Assembly: GCA_050742455.1 (NCBI GenBank)
Contig: JBOGIG010000077.1
Span: 1 to 40,150, forward strand
Source of the DNA: JBOGIG01 sp050742455
GTDB lineage: Bacteria; Actinomycetota; Acidimicrobiia; Acidimicrobiales; JBOGIG01
DNA: 40,150 bases
Direction: 5' to 3'
In this document: positions 24,501 through 33,199 of the stretch, piece by piece
How positions within the stretch are numbered: position 1 is the stretch's first letter
Layout of the letters: each line of letters begins with the position of its first letter
Notes under the pieces: generated by a model
Seen by the model: only the letters and a program-made list of their open reading frames with translations
What the model was told of the DNA's origin: nothing
Databases searched by the model: none
Program-made: the position numbers and the translations under genes

Positions 24501-27077
24501 ATGATCCGCAACCTGAGGTTCAGGAACAAGCTGGCGATTCTTCTGGTGGCGCCCATGGTTGCCATGGTCGTCTTCGCCTCGCTGCAGGTCAACGCCAAGG
24601 TTCAAGCCGTCAACCTCCGCAACAAGTACACCAGCCTGCGCGCCCCTCTACTGGCCATCAGTACGGTCGAGCGAGGGATTCAGAACGAAGCCGCTGAGTC
24701 GGCCTATTACTTGGGTTCGGGCGGCACTGTCCATCTGGCGCAGTTACGGGCCGCCCGCCACCTCACCGATGTGGCCGCCGCCCAGGCCAACTTGTACCGT
24801 CCGGCCATTGAATCGATAGCCCCGGCCACCACTTCCAATATGGAGAACCTGATCGACGATCTGGGCAATCTCATCGCCACCAATCGGACTCTGGTGGACA
24901 ACCTGGACCCCCGGGCGTCGGCCAGCTTATTGAGCTACTTCACCGGTGTTGACTCCCAGGTTCAGGCGGTGCTGGATAAGGCGGCCCCTTCCATCCAGGA
25001 CCCCTCGGTCCAGGCCGCTCTGTACCAGACCAGTACGGCCCTGCGAGCCGCTGATGAGGCCGCAGTGGAACGGGTTGTCCTGCTGGAGGGCTTGGCCGCG
25101 AGGACTCTCACATTCGCCGACTACGCCACCCTGGATGGAGCCAGGGCGTCCGAGGCCGCATTCGTCAGCCAGTTCCGGGCCCGGGCCACGCCGGCGGAGT
25201 TGGTCGCCTACAACTCGGCCAACGACCAGAATCTCTCCCAGTCGAGAAAGGCCGACGATATCCTGCGGGGAATCGTGACCGGCGCCGTCAGCCCCGCCGC
25301 GGTAAGCGCCGCCACCTGGTATACGGCGTCAAGTTCCAAGATCAACGACGCCTTTGCCGCCGCAGCCGGAGTGTCCAGCCAACTTGTGGCTCTGGAGAAC
25401 AAGCATCAGGCTGCTGACAAGCGGGCCGAGTATGAATACATCATCGGAGCCCTCCTGGCACTGCTCCTGGCCCTCGGTCTGAGCCTGTGGGTCGCCCGCA
25501 GCACCCTGGCGAGGATCCGTCGCCTGAATCGGGCGGCCGACGATCTTGCCCACAAGCAACTGCCCAAGCTGGTCGAGTCACTGAAGGACAAGGGCACCGT
25601 GGCCGAACTAGCGGACTTCGACGCGATTCCTGTCGACGCAAAGGACGAGATCGGCAAGCTGGCCGAATCATTCAACCTGGTACAAAAGGCCACGGTCAGC
25701 GTGGCCCGGGAGCAGGCTGATCTCTTGCGCAAGGGCATCGGTGAGCTGTACGTCAACCTGGCTCGTCGTAACCAGACCCTGCTGGACCGTCAGGTTGGGT
25801 TGTTGGACCAGCTCGAAGAGGGGGAGAAGAACCCCGAGACATTGGAAAATCTGTTCCGGCTTGATCACCTGGCTACCAGGATGCGTCGCAATGCCGAGAG
25901 CCTTCTGGTCCTGGCTGGGGGAGATCAGGCCCGACGACGAAGCGAGCCCGTGGCCTTGGTGGACGTGGTCAGGGCCGCGGCTTCGGAGATCTCGGATTTT
26001 CACCGGGTGCAACTCACCAACCTCAGCGACTCGGTCACGGTCAAGGGTCACGTCGTGGCCGGGCTGGCCCATCTCTTGGCCGAGTTGTTGGAAAATGCCA
26101 CCCACTTCTCGCCCCCCGAGACCTGGGTGTACGTCTACGGACTACAACGGGGCGACAGCTACGTCGTGGCCATCACCGACCACGGGCTCGGGATGGACGA
26201 TGCCGCCATCGCAGACGCCAATGCCGTCATCGCCGATCCCCCGGTGGCTGGTCTGGCTCTGTCGCGCTCACTGGGGTTGTTGGTGGTGGGGCACCTGGCG
26301 GCAGCCCAAGGGGTGCGGGTCAAACTCCGTCGCTCCGATCCTCAGGGAACGACCGCCCTGGTCCAGATACCACCGTCGGCCGTCGTCGCGGTGGTCGAGG
26401 ATGCCGAACCGACGTCCGAGCCGACGTCCGAGCCGACGTCCGAGCCGACGTCCGAGCCGACGTCCGAGCCGACGTCCGAGCCGACGTCCGAGCCGACGTC
26501 CGAGCCGGAGGTCGCATTCGTACCGGTGGCCCCAATGCGCTCTCCAGACCCGGTGCCCGAACCGGAGGTCGCATTCGTACCGGTGGCCCTCATGCTCGCT
26601 CCGCAACCCGAGCCCCATCGGGTATCGGTTCCCCTAACCGTAGGGTCAACGACGCTCTCAACCGTGGAGTACGCAGATGGGGAAGAAGGGACCCAAGGGT
26701 CTCCTCTCCCTCTGCGCCGGCCGGAGTTGATCGGAGCCGACATCCTGAAACGGAACGAATTGGAAAATGGGACCACGACTCGGACCACTCCAGGCGATGC
26801 CGAGGCGGCGCCTGCCCAGGTGCTGGCTCAGCGGGTTCCCGGAGCCAATCTGAACGGTGCTCCACCGTTGCTACCGCGAACATCTCCGGGGGCGTTTCCC
26901 GGCGGGTCTCCCGAGCTTCCATCGGCGCCCAGAGCTCCCCAGCGACTGCAGCGCACGGCGGCTGCGGAGGAGGCCCGTAGCTTCATCTCCAATTATCGGG
27001 CCGGCCTATCGAGGGGAAAGATCCAAGCAGCCGACACCCTCAAGGACCAATCCGAGACTTCCAGGGAGCAAGAGTGA
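24501..27077 (+). CDS. Membrane histidine kinase with nitrate/nitrite-sensing-like (NIT) domain, conservon kinase (CvnA-like)
   Basis: About 858 residues. Order: membrane segment 1 (about 10-30), extracellular NIT-type helical sensor (about 50-285), membrane segment 2 (about 313-332), HAMP-like linker, dimerisation region NLFRLDHLATRMRRNAESLL with a possible phospho-acceptor His near 456, N box LAELLENATHF near 528, DHGLGM and a final LSRSLGLLVVGHLA. The Pro/Glu/Ser/Thr-rich tail contains eight exact copies of PTSE and two copies of EVAFVPVA. ATG 24501 with GGAAGG upstream is preferred over GTG 24459. This is the first gene of a four-gene set typical of actinobacteria, in which the kinase, Roadblock, DUF742 and GTPase products associate at the membrane. 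The signal sensed is unknown. Confidence 0.9.
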   Translation: MIRNLRFRNKLAILLVAPMVAMVVFASLQVNAKVQAVNLRNKYTSLRAPLLAISTVERGIQNEAAESAYYLGSGGTVHLAQLRAARHLTDVAAAQANLYRPAIESIAPATTSNMENLIDDLGNLIATNRTLVDNLDPRASASLLSYFTGVDSQVQAVLDKAAPSIQDPSVQAALYQTSTALRAADEAAVERVVLLEGLAARTLTFADYATLDGARASEAAFVSQFRARATPAELVAYNSANDQNLSQSRKADDILRGIVTGAVSPAAVSAATWYTASSSKINDAFAAAAGVSSQLVALENKHQAADKRAEYEYIIGALLALLLALGLSLWVARSTLARIRRLNRAADDLAHKQLPKLVESLKDKGTVAELADFDAIPVDAKDEIGKLAESFNLVQKATVSVAREQADLLRKGIGELYVNLARRNQTLLDRQVGLLDQLEEGEKNPETLENLFRLDHLATRMRRNAESLLVLAGGDQARRRSEPVALVDVVRAAASEISDFHRVQLTNLSDSVTVKGHVVAGLAHLLAELLENATHFSPPETWVYVYGLQRGDSYVVAITDHGLGMDDAAIADANAVIADPPVAGLALSRSLGLLVVGHLAAAQGVRVKLRRSDPQGTTALVQIPPSAVVAVVEDAEPTSEPTSEPTSEPTSEPTSEPTSEPTSEPTSEPEVAFVPVAPMRSPDPVPEPEVAFVPVALMLAPQPEPHRVSVPLTVGSTTLSTVEYADGEEGTQGSPLPLRRPELIGADILKRNELENGTTTRTTPGDAEAAPAQVLAQRVPGANLNGAPPLLPRTSPGAFPGGSPELPSAPRAPQRLQRTAAAEEARSFISNYRAGLSRGKIQAADTLKDQSETSREQE
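26409..26504 (+). repeat. Eight perfect 12-bp tandem repeats (PTSE codons)
   Basis: The unit CCGACGTCCGAG occurs eight times without error, encoding (Pro-Thr-Ser-Glu)x8 in the kinase tail. The perfect identity, synonymous sites included, points to recent expansion by slippage, so copy number may vary between strains. A 28-bp direct repeat (26505-26532 and 26562-26589) follows directly. Confidence 0.9.
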
Positions 27078-27490
27078 GCACGCCCGAGGCCCGGAGCGTC
27101 AATTGGCTGGTGATTGAGTTCGTCCAATCCGTGCCTGGAGTGCGTGACGCCGCAGTGGTTTCGTCGGACGGTCTTCTAATTGCCTCTTCCGAGGGATTGG
27201 ACCGGGAAGTCGGAGACAGGCTGGCCGCCGTGTCGGCGGGGATGATCAGCATGGCCCGGGGAGTGGCCGAGCCGGTAGGGGCCGGTCGGGTCAACGACAT
27301 CGTCATCGAGATGGATGCGGCCTTCTATCTGGTCACTTCGGTCAGCGAGGGATCGTGCCTGGCGGTCATTGCCCACAAGTCAGCCGATGTGGGAATGGTC
27401 GCCTATGAGATGGCTCTATTGGCCGAGCGAGCCGGAGCAGCCTTGACCCCCACCCTGGTGGCCGAGTTGCAGGCCACCCTGAGGCACTGA
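27074..27490 (+). CDS. Roadblock/LC7 domain protein (CvnB-like)
   Basis: A 138-residue Roadblock protein, the family that regulates MglA/Rab-like small GTPases. VNWLVIEFVQSVPGVRDAAV, VSSDGLLIASSEGLDREVGD and RLAAVSAGMISMARGV match the fold in order. The start is GTG 27074, overlapping the kinase stop codon (GTGA). Together with DUF742 and the GTPase it forms the conservon module; in Streptomyces such modules affect development and antibiotic production, sometimes through direct kinase-GTPase contact. Confidence 0.93.
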   Translation: MSTPEARSVNWLVIEFVQSVPGVRDAAVVSSDGLLIASSEGLDREVGDRLAAVSAGMISMARGVAEPVGAGRVNDIVIEMDAAFYLVTSVSEGSCLAVIAHKSADVGMVAYEMALLAERAGAALTPTLVAELQATLRH

Positions 27491-27861
27491 TGGCCGACCG
27501 GGATGTAGAGCTTTCGCCCCGCGGTCGCTTGGTCCGGCCCTACCTGTTGACCAGGGGAAAGACCCGCGCCACCAACCCCGAGCTCACTTTCGAGACGGTG
27601 GTGGTGTCGGAGCGGGCCGGTGGTATGGCCGGGTTGGGCTCCGAACCTGAGCGTCGAGCCATCGTGGCGCTGTGTCAAACGCCAACTTGCCTGGTGGAGG
27701 TGGCGGGTCGCGTCCGTATTCCATTGGGCGTGGCCCGGGTGATCATTGCCGAGATGATCGAGTCCGGTCACCTGGCCCTCCAAAGCGGAGGGATCCCGGA
27801 GGATGCCTCGACCAATGTCATCTACCTGGAAAGGCTCCTCAGTGGTATCCGTGCCCTCTGA
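27490..27861 (+). CDS. DUF742 protein (CvnC-like)
   Basis: A 123-residue protein. The signature VRPYLLTRGKTRATNPELTF at about residues 17-36 is DUF742. The C-terminal part (ALCQTPTCLVEVAGRVRIPL, GVARVIIAEMIESG) resembles a winged-helix. Its ATG overlaps the Roadblock stop by one base (TGATG), so translation is coupled. The molecular role is unclear even in Streptomyces; it is presumed part of the membrane complex. Confidence 0.92.
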   Translation: MADRDVELSPRGRLVRPYLLTRGKTRATNPELTFETVVVSERAGGMAGLGSEPERRAIVALCQTPTCLVEVAGRVRIPLGVARVIIAEMIESGHLALQSGGIPEDASTNVIYLERLLSGIRAL

Positions 27862-28438
27862 AACAGCCACACTGCTCGGTGTCGACAAGGCGTCTGTGGT
27901 GATGAAGATAGTCGTGGCCGGGGGATTCGCCGTGGGAAAGACGACTCTCGTCGGATCGGTGTCGGAGATCGAGCCCCTAACCACCGAAGCCCCCATGACC
28001 AGTCAGGCATTGGCCCTTGACGACCGGGGCCAGGTCTCCACCAAAACGCAGACGACGGTGGCCATGGACTTCGGGCGGATCACCTTTGACGCCGGTATGG
28101 TGCTCTACCTGTTCGGCACCCCGGGGCAGGACCGATTTTGGTTCTTGTGGGACGACATCATCAAGGGGGCAGTGGGATCGATCGTCATCGTTGATACGCG
28201 GCGTCTGGCCGACTGCTTCCCGGCGGTCGACTATTTCGAATCTCGTCGGCTTCCCTTTGTCGTCGCCGTCAACTGCTTCAACGGTGAGTTGGTCCATCCC
28301 CTCAATGAGGTACGCCACGCCCTGGCCATCTCGGCCGCGGTACCGGTGGTGAAGTTCGATGCCCGCCACAAGGACTCGGTCAAGGGTGTCTTGGTGACTT
28401 TGGTGGAACAGGCCCTCCTAATGGCTCAGCGCAACTGA
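27842..28438 (+). CDS. Conservon small GTPase (CvnD-like, MglA/Rab type)
   Basis: A GTPase of about 198 residues. The P-loop is VVAGGFAVGKTTLVGSVSEI, the switch II motif LFGTPGQDRFWFLWDD, and VNCFNGELV stands in for NKxD, as usual in the CvnD group. The start is uncertain: GTG 27842 has GGAAAGG eight bases upstream and overlaps the DUF742 gene by 20 bases, while GTG 27851 is also possible. It would act as the GTP-dependent switch of the module, with the Roadblock protein as a GTPase-modulating partner. It overlaps the convergent MFS gene by 13 bases at the 3' end. Confidence 0.93.
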   Translation: MVSVPSETATLLGVDKASVVMKIVVAGGFAVGKTTLVGSVSEIEPLTTEAPMTSQALALDDRGQVSTKTQTTVAMDFGRITFDAGMVLYLFGTPGQDRFWFLWDDIIKGAVGSIVIVDTRRLADCFPAVDYFESRRLPFVVAVNCFNGELVHPLNEVRHALAISAAVPVVKFDARHKDSVKGVLVTLVEQALLMAQRN

Positions 28439-29712
28439 TTGGCCTGAATGGCGGCCAGATTGGTATAGCGAACCAGTACCAAGGCCACTACCGCCCCAGC
28501 CGCGATGACGGCGGTGATCCCCACGTGGCCGGCCAGTGCTCCCCCGACCAGAACGCCCAGCGGCACTGTGCCGCCGAAGGACATGATCCACAGAGCCATG
28601 ATGCGTCCCCTGACCGCGTCTTCAAGATGGATCTGCAGAACCGTCGACAGTGACGTAGTCACGACAAAATACGCATAGCCCAACAACAGGGCCAGTGGAT
28701 ATGCCATTACCTGGAGACGAACCGACCCGAAAGCCCCGAGCAGGATGGCGAAGGCCACCAGCCCCCAGCGCACAAGTCCGGTCCGGGATCGATGGGCCAG
28801 GAATGATCCTACGCTCACCGCTCCCAGGGCCGCTCCCAGGCCGAAGCCGGCATAGAGGAGCCCGTATTGAATGGACTTGGGACCTATTCCGAAGTTCTTG
28901 TCGGCCAGTACCGGCATCAAGCCGACGAAGGCCAGAGAGAAGAACGAGAAGGTGACCATGATCAACAGGATCCTTCGAACCAGGGGATCCGACCATGCCA
29001 GACGGAACCCCGAAGCCAGCTTGGAGGCCACCGTTTCATGAGGGCTGGGGTTGGACTCTTGGCTGGGATTGACAGCCACGAGGGCGCCTAGGAGAAACAG
29101 ATAGGTCGCGGCATTGACCACGAAGACAGCCGATGCTCCCACGGCGCTGAATAGAGCTGCGCCGATGGCCGGGCCGATGGCTCGGGACAGGTTCATCTGC
29201 ACCGATTGGAGGGACACGGCTCCAGCGAGGTCGGCCTTGGGCACCAGGTTGGGGATCACGGCCGCCATAGCCGGAGCGGACACGGCATTGCCTATGCCGA
29301 CGGCGAATACGCATGCCACGATCCCGATGTGGGACGGGTGGTGTGACGTGGCAAGCAAGGCGAGCAACAGGGAGAACACCACCTGTTCGGACTGAGCCCA
29401 GATGAGAAGCCGTCGCCGGTTCACCATGTCGGCCAGGACTCCCCCCGGGGTTGCCAGCACCAGCAGTGGTCCCAATTGGGCGAAGTACAACAGCCCGACA
29501 AACCCGGCCGAGCCTGTGAGGGCGTAGCCGTAGGCGCCGAGAAGGACATTTTGCATCCAGGTGCCTATGTTGGAACCGAACATGCCGGTCCACACCACGC
29601 GGAAATCCCGGTGGGCCAGCGCGGCCCGGGCCGTTCCGGCGACCAGGGCGCGGTCACCGTCAACCAGGGCGTCGGTAGAATCCTCGACCCGAGGACCGGA
29701 CTCGGACACCAC
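28426..29712 (-). CDS. MFS transporter
   Basis: About 428 residues with twelve hydrophobic segments. ALAHRDFRVVWTGMFGSNIG followed by TWMQNVLLGAYGY is the common start of this actinobacterial MFS group, sometimes called enterobactin exporter-like or DUF-type. Loop motif GGVLADMVNRRRLLIWAQ (motif A-like) and PNLVPKADLAGAVSLQSVQM are also recognisable. Substrate unknown; drug or siderophore export is possible. I chose GTG 29712 or the next GTG at 29709 rather than a longer frame, because the former overlaps the PIG-L stop codon by one base. The overlap suggests one transcript with the PIG-L gene. Confidence 0.87.
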   Translation of the reverse strand: MVSESGPRVEDSTDALVDGDRALVAGTARAALAHRDFRVVWTGMFGSNIGTWMQNVLLGAYGYALTGSAGFVGLLYFAQLGPLLVLATPGGVLADMVNRRRLLIWAQSEQVVFSLLLALLATSHHPSHIGIVACVFAVGIGNAVSAPAMAAVIPNLVPKADLAGAVSLQSVQMNLSRAIGPAIGAALFSAVGASAVFVVNAATYLFLLGALVAVNPSQESNPSPHETVASKLASGFRLAWSDPLVRRILLIMVTFSFFSLAFVGLMPVLADKNFGIGPKSIQYGLLYAGFGLGAALGAVSVGSFLAHRSRTGLVRWGLVAFAILLGAFGSVRLQVMAYPLALLLGYAYFVVTTSLSTVLQIHLEDAVRGRIMALWIMSFGGTVPLGVLVGGALAGHVGITAVIAAGAVVALVLVRYTNLAAIQANQLR

Positions 29713-30431
29713 TAGGCCGTGGAGAATACGCGGAAGGCTTCCGCCAAGCGGCCCGGAGCCAATCCGGCCTGGGTCCCCGTGACGCCCAACCAGGCTCGAA
29801 CCATCCCTGCCGTGGCCTCGGGGTCTTCCATCTGGCTGACGTGGCACATCAGCGCTTCCAACTTGCGCTCCACAGTTCCGGTCACGTCGCTGAAGTGGTT
29901 GGCGTTAGTGGAGGCCATCATCCAGGTCTCGGAAACGGTATGGGGCTCCAGGCCCCGCGTCAGTAGCTCGGGGTGGGCGAAGCCATTACGCGCATCGGGA
30001 TAGATGGCGCACAAGGTGGCTTCACCAGCGGCCAGGTGATCGGGGTGACTGGCCGCGATGCGGTCAAAATTGCGCTCCGGCGATTGGCACAGCACCCGGT
30101 TGGGCTTCACCTGTCGTATAACGGCGGATATGTCCCGCCGGAGGGCCAACGTGGGCAGCACGGCCCCGTCGGGATGGCCCAGGAAGATGACCTCGTCCAC
30201 GCCGACGACCTTGGCCGCAGCGGTCTGCTCCCGCTGGCGGATCTCCGCCATCCCGCCGCGATCGACTCCGGGGCGATAGCCTCCGGCGTCGCCGTCGGTG
30301 ACGATGCAGTAGACCACTTCCATCCCGCCCTCGGTCCATCCGGCCACCGTCCCCGCAGCCCCGAAGTCCACATCGTCGGGGTGGGCCGTGACTACCAGGG
30401 AAATCTTGACCTCGCTATCGTCGAGCATCAC
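29712..30431 (-). CDS. PIG-L family deacetylase
   Basis: A 239-residue zinc-dependent N-acetylglucosaminyl deacetylase-like protein. Zinc motif AHPDD is in TAHPDDVDFGAAGTVAGW and a second ligand His in ASHPDHLAAGEATL. The family includes MshB and Mca of mycothiol metabolism and sugar deacetylases; length and motifs are compatible with Mca/MshB relatives, but I cannot decide. GTG 30431 is followed directly by an ATG, so either may be used. It is divergent from the peroxiredoxin gene, and overlaps the MFS start. If it serves thiol metabolism, an antioxidant link with the neighbour would make sense, which is inference. Confidence 0.87.
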   Translation of the reverse strand: MMLDDSEVKISLVVTAHPDDVDFGAAGTVAGWTEGGMEVVYCIVTDGDAGGYRPGVDRGGMAEIRQREQTAAAKVVGVDEVIFLGHPDGAVLPTLALRRDISAVIRQVKPNRVLCQSPERNFDRIAASHPDHLAAGEATLCAIYPDARNGFAHPELLTRGLEPHTVSETWMMASTNANHFSDVTGTVERKLEALMCHVSQMEDPEATAGMVRAWLGVTGTQAGLAPGRLAEAFRVFSTA

Positions 30432-30562
30432 TCGACGATACTCGCCGACTTGGATAGGCCAGGCCGGCTCCGGGGCCGGCCCCGTCCGCTTGGGGATTTA
30501 GCCGCTATGGCCGGCCGGCGTACAGCCACGGTGCGAGGCGGGTCAACCCAACCCTGGATCGG

Positions 30563-30609
30563 AATTGTCGACCTAGCCGGTCGACAATTGGTTCCCCGGC
30601 CACTATGGT
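30563..30609 (+). promoter_or_regulatory. Peroxiredoxin promoter overlapped by a perfect palindrome
   Basis: Perfect 11-bp arms AATTGTCGACC (30563-30573) and GGTCGACAATT (30579-30589) flank 5 nt. The right arm overlaps a -35-like TCGACA (30581-30586, five of six consensus bases), followed after exactly 17 bp by TATGGT (30604-30609). A repressor bound here would block RNA polymerase; an activator would be unusual at this position. Confidence 0.6.
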
Positions 30610-30661
30610 GTTAGGTGACGGCAAGCGAAGGCAACAACGCTCGAGACCAAGGAGACTCTTC

Positions 30662-31297
30662 ATGGCAATCCAGTTAGGCGACACCGCCCCCGATTTCACC
30701 GCCGACACCACCGAAGGAAAGGTCACGCTTCACGAGTACCTGGGTGACGGTTGGGGAATCCTGTTCTCCCATCCGGCCGACTTCACCCCAGTGTGCACCA
30801 CTGAGCTCGGCAACTTCGCCAAGCGCAAGGGTGACTTTGAGAAGCGCAATACCAAGATCATCGGCGTTAGCGTCGACTCGGTCGAGTCCCACAAGGGATG
30901 GTCGGCCGATATCGCCGAGACGCAGGGCCACGCCCTCAATTACCCGCTCATCGGCGACGAGGATCGCACCGTGGCCAACCTTTACGGGATGATCCACCCC
31001 AAGGCGCTCGAAACTGCCACAGTTCGCACGGTGTTCATCATCGGCCCGGACAAGAAGGTGAAGCTCACCTTGACCTACCCGGCTTCGGTCGGCCGCAACG
31101 TAGATGAGATCGTACGGGCGTTGGACGCTCTCCAGCTGGGTAGTAAGTACAGCGTGTCCACACCGGTCAACTGGAACGAAGGTGACGAGGTCATCATCTC
31201 GCCCGCCATTCCCGATGACGAAGCAAAGGTCAAGTTCCCCAAGGGATTCCGGACCCTCAAGCCATATCTTCGCCTAACCCCTCAGCCCAACAAGTAG
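30662..31297 (+). CDS. 1-Cys peroxiredoxin (Prx6 type)
   Basis: A 211-residue peroxidase that reduces hydrogen peroxide and alkyl peroxides in the cytoplasm. The peroxidatic Cys45 lies in SHPADFTPVCTTELG. The length and the C-terminal arm (DEVIISPAIPDD, FPKGFRTLKPYLRL) are the Prx6/AhpE-like 1-Cys signature, and there is no resolving Cys at the usual 2-Cys position. ATG 30662 has AAGGAG eight bases upstream; longer frames lack homology. A palindrome overlaps its promoter and a strong terminator follows, so it is a single-gene unit. The reductant, for example mycothiol or thioredoxin, is not visible. Confidence 0.95.
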   Translation: MAIQLGDTAPDFTADTTEGKVTLHEYLGDGWGILFSHPADFTPVCTTELGNFAKRKGDFEKRNTKIIGVSVDSVESHKGWSADIAETQGHALNYPLIGDEDRTVANLYGMIHPKALETATVRTVFIIGPDKKVKLTLTYPASVGRNVDEIVRALDALQLGSKYSVSTPVNWNEGDEVIISPAIPDDEAKVKFPKGFRTLKPYLRLTPQPNK

Positions 31298-31320
31298 CCG
31301 GGGGGCCGATCCGAGCTGCG

Positions 31321-31363
31321 CACAGAAGGCCCCCACCGAAAGGTCGGGGCCTTCTGTGTTTCT
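31321..31363 (+). terminator. Rho-independent terminator after the peroxiredoxin gene
   Basis: Perfect 13-bp arms CACAGAAGGCCCC (31321-31333) and GGGGCCTTCTGTG (31346-31358) with a 12-nt loop, followed by TTTCT. The stem directly abuts the 3' end of the convergent acyl-CoA synthetase gene and may act for both strands, although the minus side lacks a T-run. Confidence 0.87.
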
Positions 31364-33083
31364 ATTCGCCCAACAGCTCCAGGCGAAGCTGGCCCTTGAG
31401 AACCTTGCCTGCCGGGTTGCGGGGTAGGGGTTCGTCCCGGAACCAGATCTTTACCGGGACCTTGAAGGCGGCCAGATGGGCAGCCACGTGGGTCTGCAAC
31501 GCCCTCTCGGTAACGGGGGTGTTGGCCTTGGCCTGGATCACCGCACCAACCTGCTCGCCCAGGATCCGATCGGGTATCCCTATGACGGCGGCATCGGACA
31601 CGCCGGGGTGTTCGAACAGGACCCCTTCCACCTCGACGCAGTAGACGTTCTCCCCGCCCCTGATGATCATGTCCTTGGCTCGATCGACGATGTAGCAGAA
31701 CCCAAGCTCGTCCAGTCGGGCGACGTCTCCGGTGTGGAGCCAGCCGTGGCTGAAGGTCTCGGCCGTGGCCTCGGGCTTGTGCCAGTAGCCCCGTACCACG
31801 TTGGGTCCCCTGATCCACAGCTCGCCTACCTCGCCCACGGGCAATGGATTGTGGTGCTCGTCGACGATCTGCAGGTCGCATATGGGGACTGGGGGGCCCA
31901 CGCTGTCGGGCTTGGCTACGTAGTCATCGCCCGTGTTCATGGTCGTGAGCGAGGACGTCTCGGTCAGGCCGTAGCCGTTGGAAGCGCTGCCGGAGGGAAA
32001 GTGCTCCTTGATACGCTTCACGAGTTCGGGGGGCGCCGGTGCTCCGCCGTAGCCGATGCTGGTAACGCTGGAAGTGTCCCGGCTGTGGAACTCAGGCGAC
32101 TCGATCACCTGCCACACCATGGCCGGCACGCCGCCGAAGGTGGTGATCTGTTCTCTTTCGATCAGTTCCAGGGCCCGCTCGGGGTTGAAGCGATACATCA
32201 TCACCAGCTTGCCGCCGGCGGCGGTGTTGGCCACCAGGATGGAGTGACAGCCCGTGGCGTGAAATAGCGGCACGCTCAACAGGTAGGAATTCTGCCGGCT
32301 CGGCCCACCGGCGGGGACGGCCGTGGTCCGCATGGCCCCCCGGCTCGCCACGAAGAACAAGCTCATCAAGTTGGTGCAGATGTTTCGCTGGGTTCCTACC
32401 GCCCCCTTGGGCTGTCCCGTTGTGCCCGAAGTGTAAAAGATGGTGGCGTCGTCTTCGGGTGCAATCTGGACCTCGGGGAGATCACCGGCGCCCGGGTCCC
32501 CGTCCGGGACGCGGGCCTCGGTGAGCACCCGGGCAAAGTCATCGGTTCCGGCTTGGAGAGGAGTCTTGGACCGTGCCACTAAGACCGCCTGGAGTGAGCC
32601 CGCCCGAAGCCCTTCAAGGTGTGGTTCCAAGCTGGTAGTCCGGGCTTCGTCCGCAAATAGGATCTTGGCTTCCGAGTCGGCAAGTCCGTATGCCAACTCG
32701 GCGCCGGTCCACCACGAGTTCAATGGCACGATGACCGCCCCGACTGCCGCTGCGGCCCAAAAGGCCATTACCCATTCCGGATTGTTGCGCATCGCAATCG
32801 CCACCCGGTCCCCCGGCATGATCTGGTAGCGCCCGACCAGAGAGCGAGCCAGGGCGGCAGCGGCGAGAAAGTGCTCCTCGAAGGTGATGCGCTCGTCCTC
32901 GTAGACAATGTAAGTCGCGTCTGCGTGAGCTCGGGACAAGACCAGGACATCACGTAGCGACGTCGGGGCGTTCTTCCATACCCGGGTGGCGATGCCGCGG
33001 ATCTCGACCTCGTCCATCTCGAACATCTGACCCGGTGCAGTCAGTATGGCATTGGCTTCTGCAATGGATAACGGTGCGGACAT
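31362..33083 (-). CDS. Acyl-CoA synthetase (AMP-dependent ligase)
   Basis: A 573-residue ANL-superfamily enzyme that activates a carboxylic acid to its CoA thioester with ATP. ATP motif IFYTSGTTGQPKGAV, A5 NGYGLTETSSL, A7 HTGDVARLDELGFCYIVDRA, A8 KDMIIRGGENVYCVEVEGVL and A10 PRNPAGKVLKGQL are all intact. The substrate is most likely a medium- or long-chain fatty acid or a related acid; the acyl-binding residues cannot be interpreted here. It is the last gene of a minus-strand set with the aldo/keto reductase and MBL hydrolase, with a 117-bp gap that may hold its own promoter. It would supply acyl-CoA for lipid catabolism or for the WS/DGAT enzyme nearby, which is inference. Confidence 0.92.
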   Translation of the reverse strand: MSAPLSIAEANAILTAPGQMFEMDEVEIRGIATRVWKNAPTSLRDVLVLSRAHADATYIVYEDERITFEEHFLAAAALARSLVGRYQIMPGDRVAIAMRNNPEWVMAFWAAAAVGAVIVPLNSWWTGAELAYGLADSEAKILFADEARTTSLEPHLEGLRAGSLQAVLVARSKTPLQAGTDDFARVLTEARVPDGDPGAGDLPEVQIAPEDDATIFYTSGTTGQPKGAVGTQRNICTNLMSLFFVASRGAMRTTAVPAGGPSRQNSYLLSVPLFHATGCHSILVANTAAGGKLVMMYRFNPERALELIEREQITTFGGVPAMVWQVIESPEFHSRDTSSVTSIGYGGAPAPPELVKRIKEHFPSGSASNGYGLTETSSLTTMNTGDDYVAKPDSVGPPVPICDLQIVDEHHNPLPVGEVGELWIRGPNVVRGYWHKPEATAETFSHGWLHTGDVARLDELGFCYIVDRAKDMIIRGGENVYCVEVEGVLFEHPGVSDAAVIGIPDRILGEQVGAVIQAKANTPVTERALQTHVAAHLAAFKVPVKIWFRDEPLPRNPAGKVLKGQLRLELLGE

Positions 33084-33199
33084 GGGATCGGGTACCTGCC
33101 TATCGTGTGAACGCGACCCTCAACGCCGTAGGGAGGAGAGAATGAAGGTGTGGGCCTGTCGATCGGGTCTGGGCCTGATGTTGGGGAGGGCGGCTCTTC

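Noticed and set aside
26409..26504. CRISPR-like look of the regular 12-bp repeat
   Set aside because: The units are contiguous without spacers, in frame, and encode PTSE in the kinase tail.
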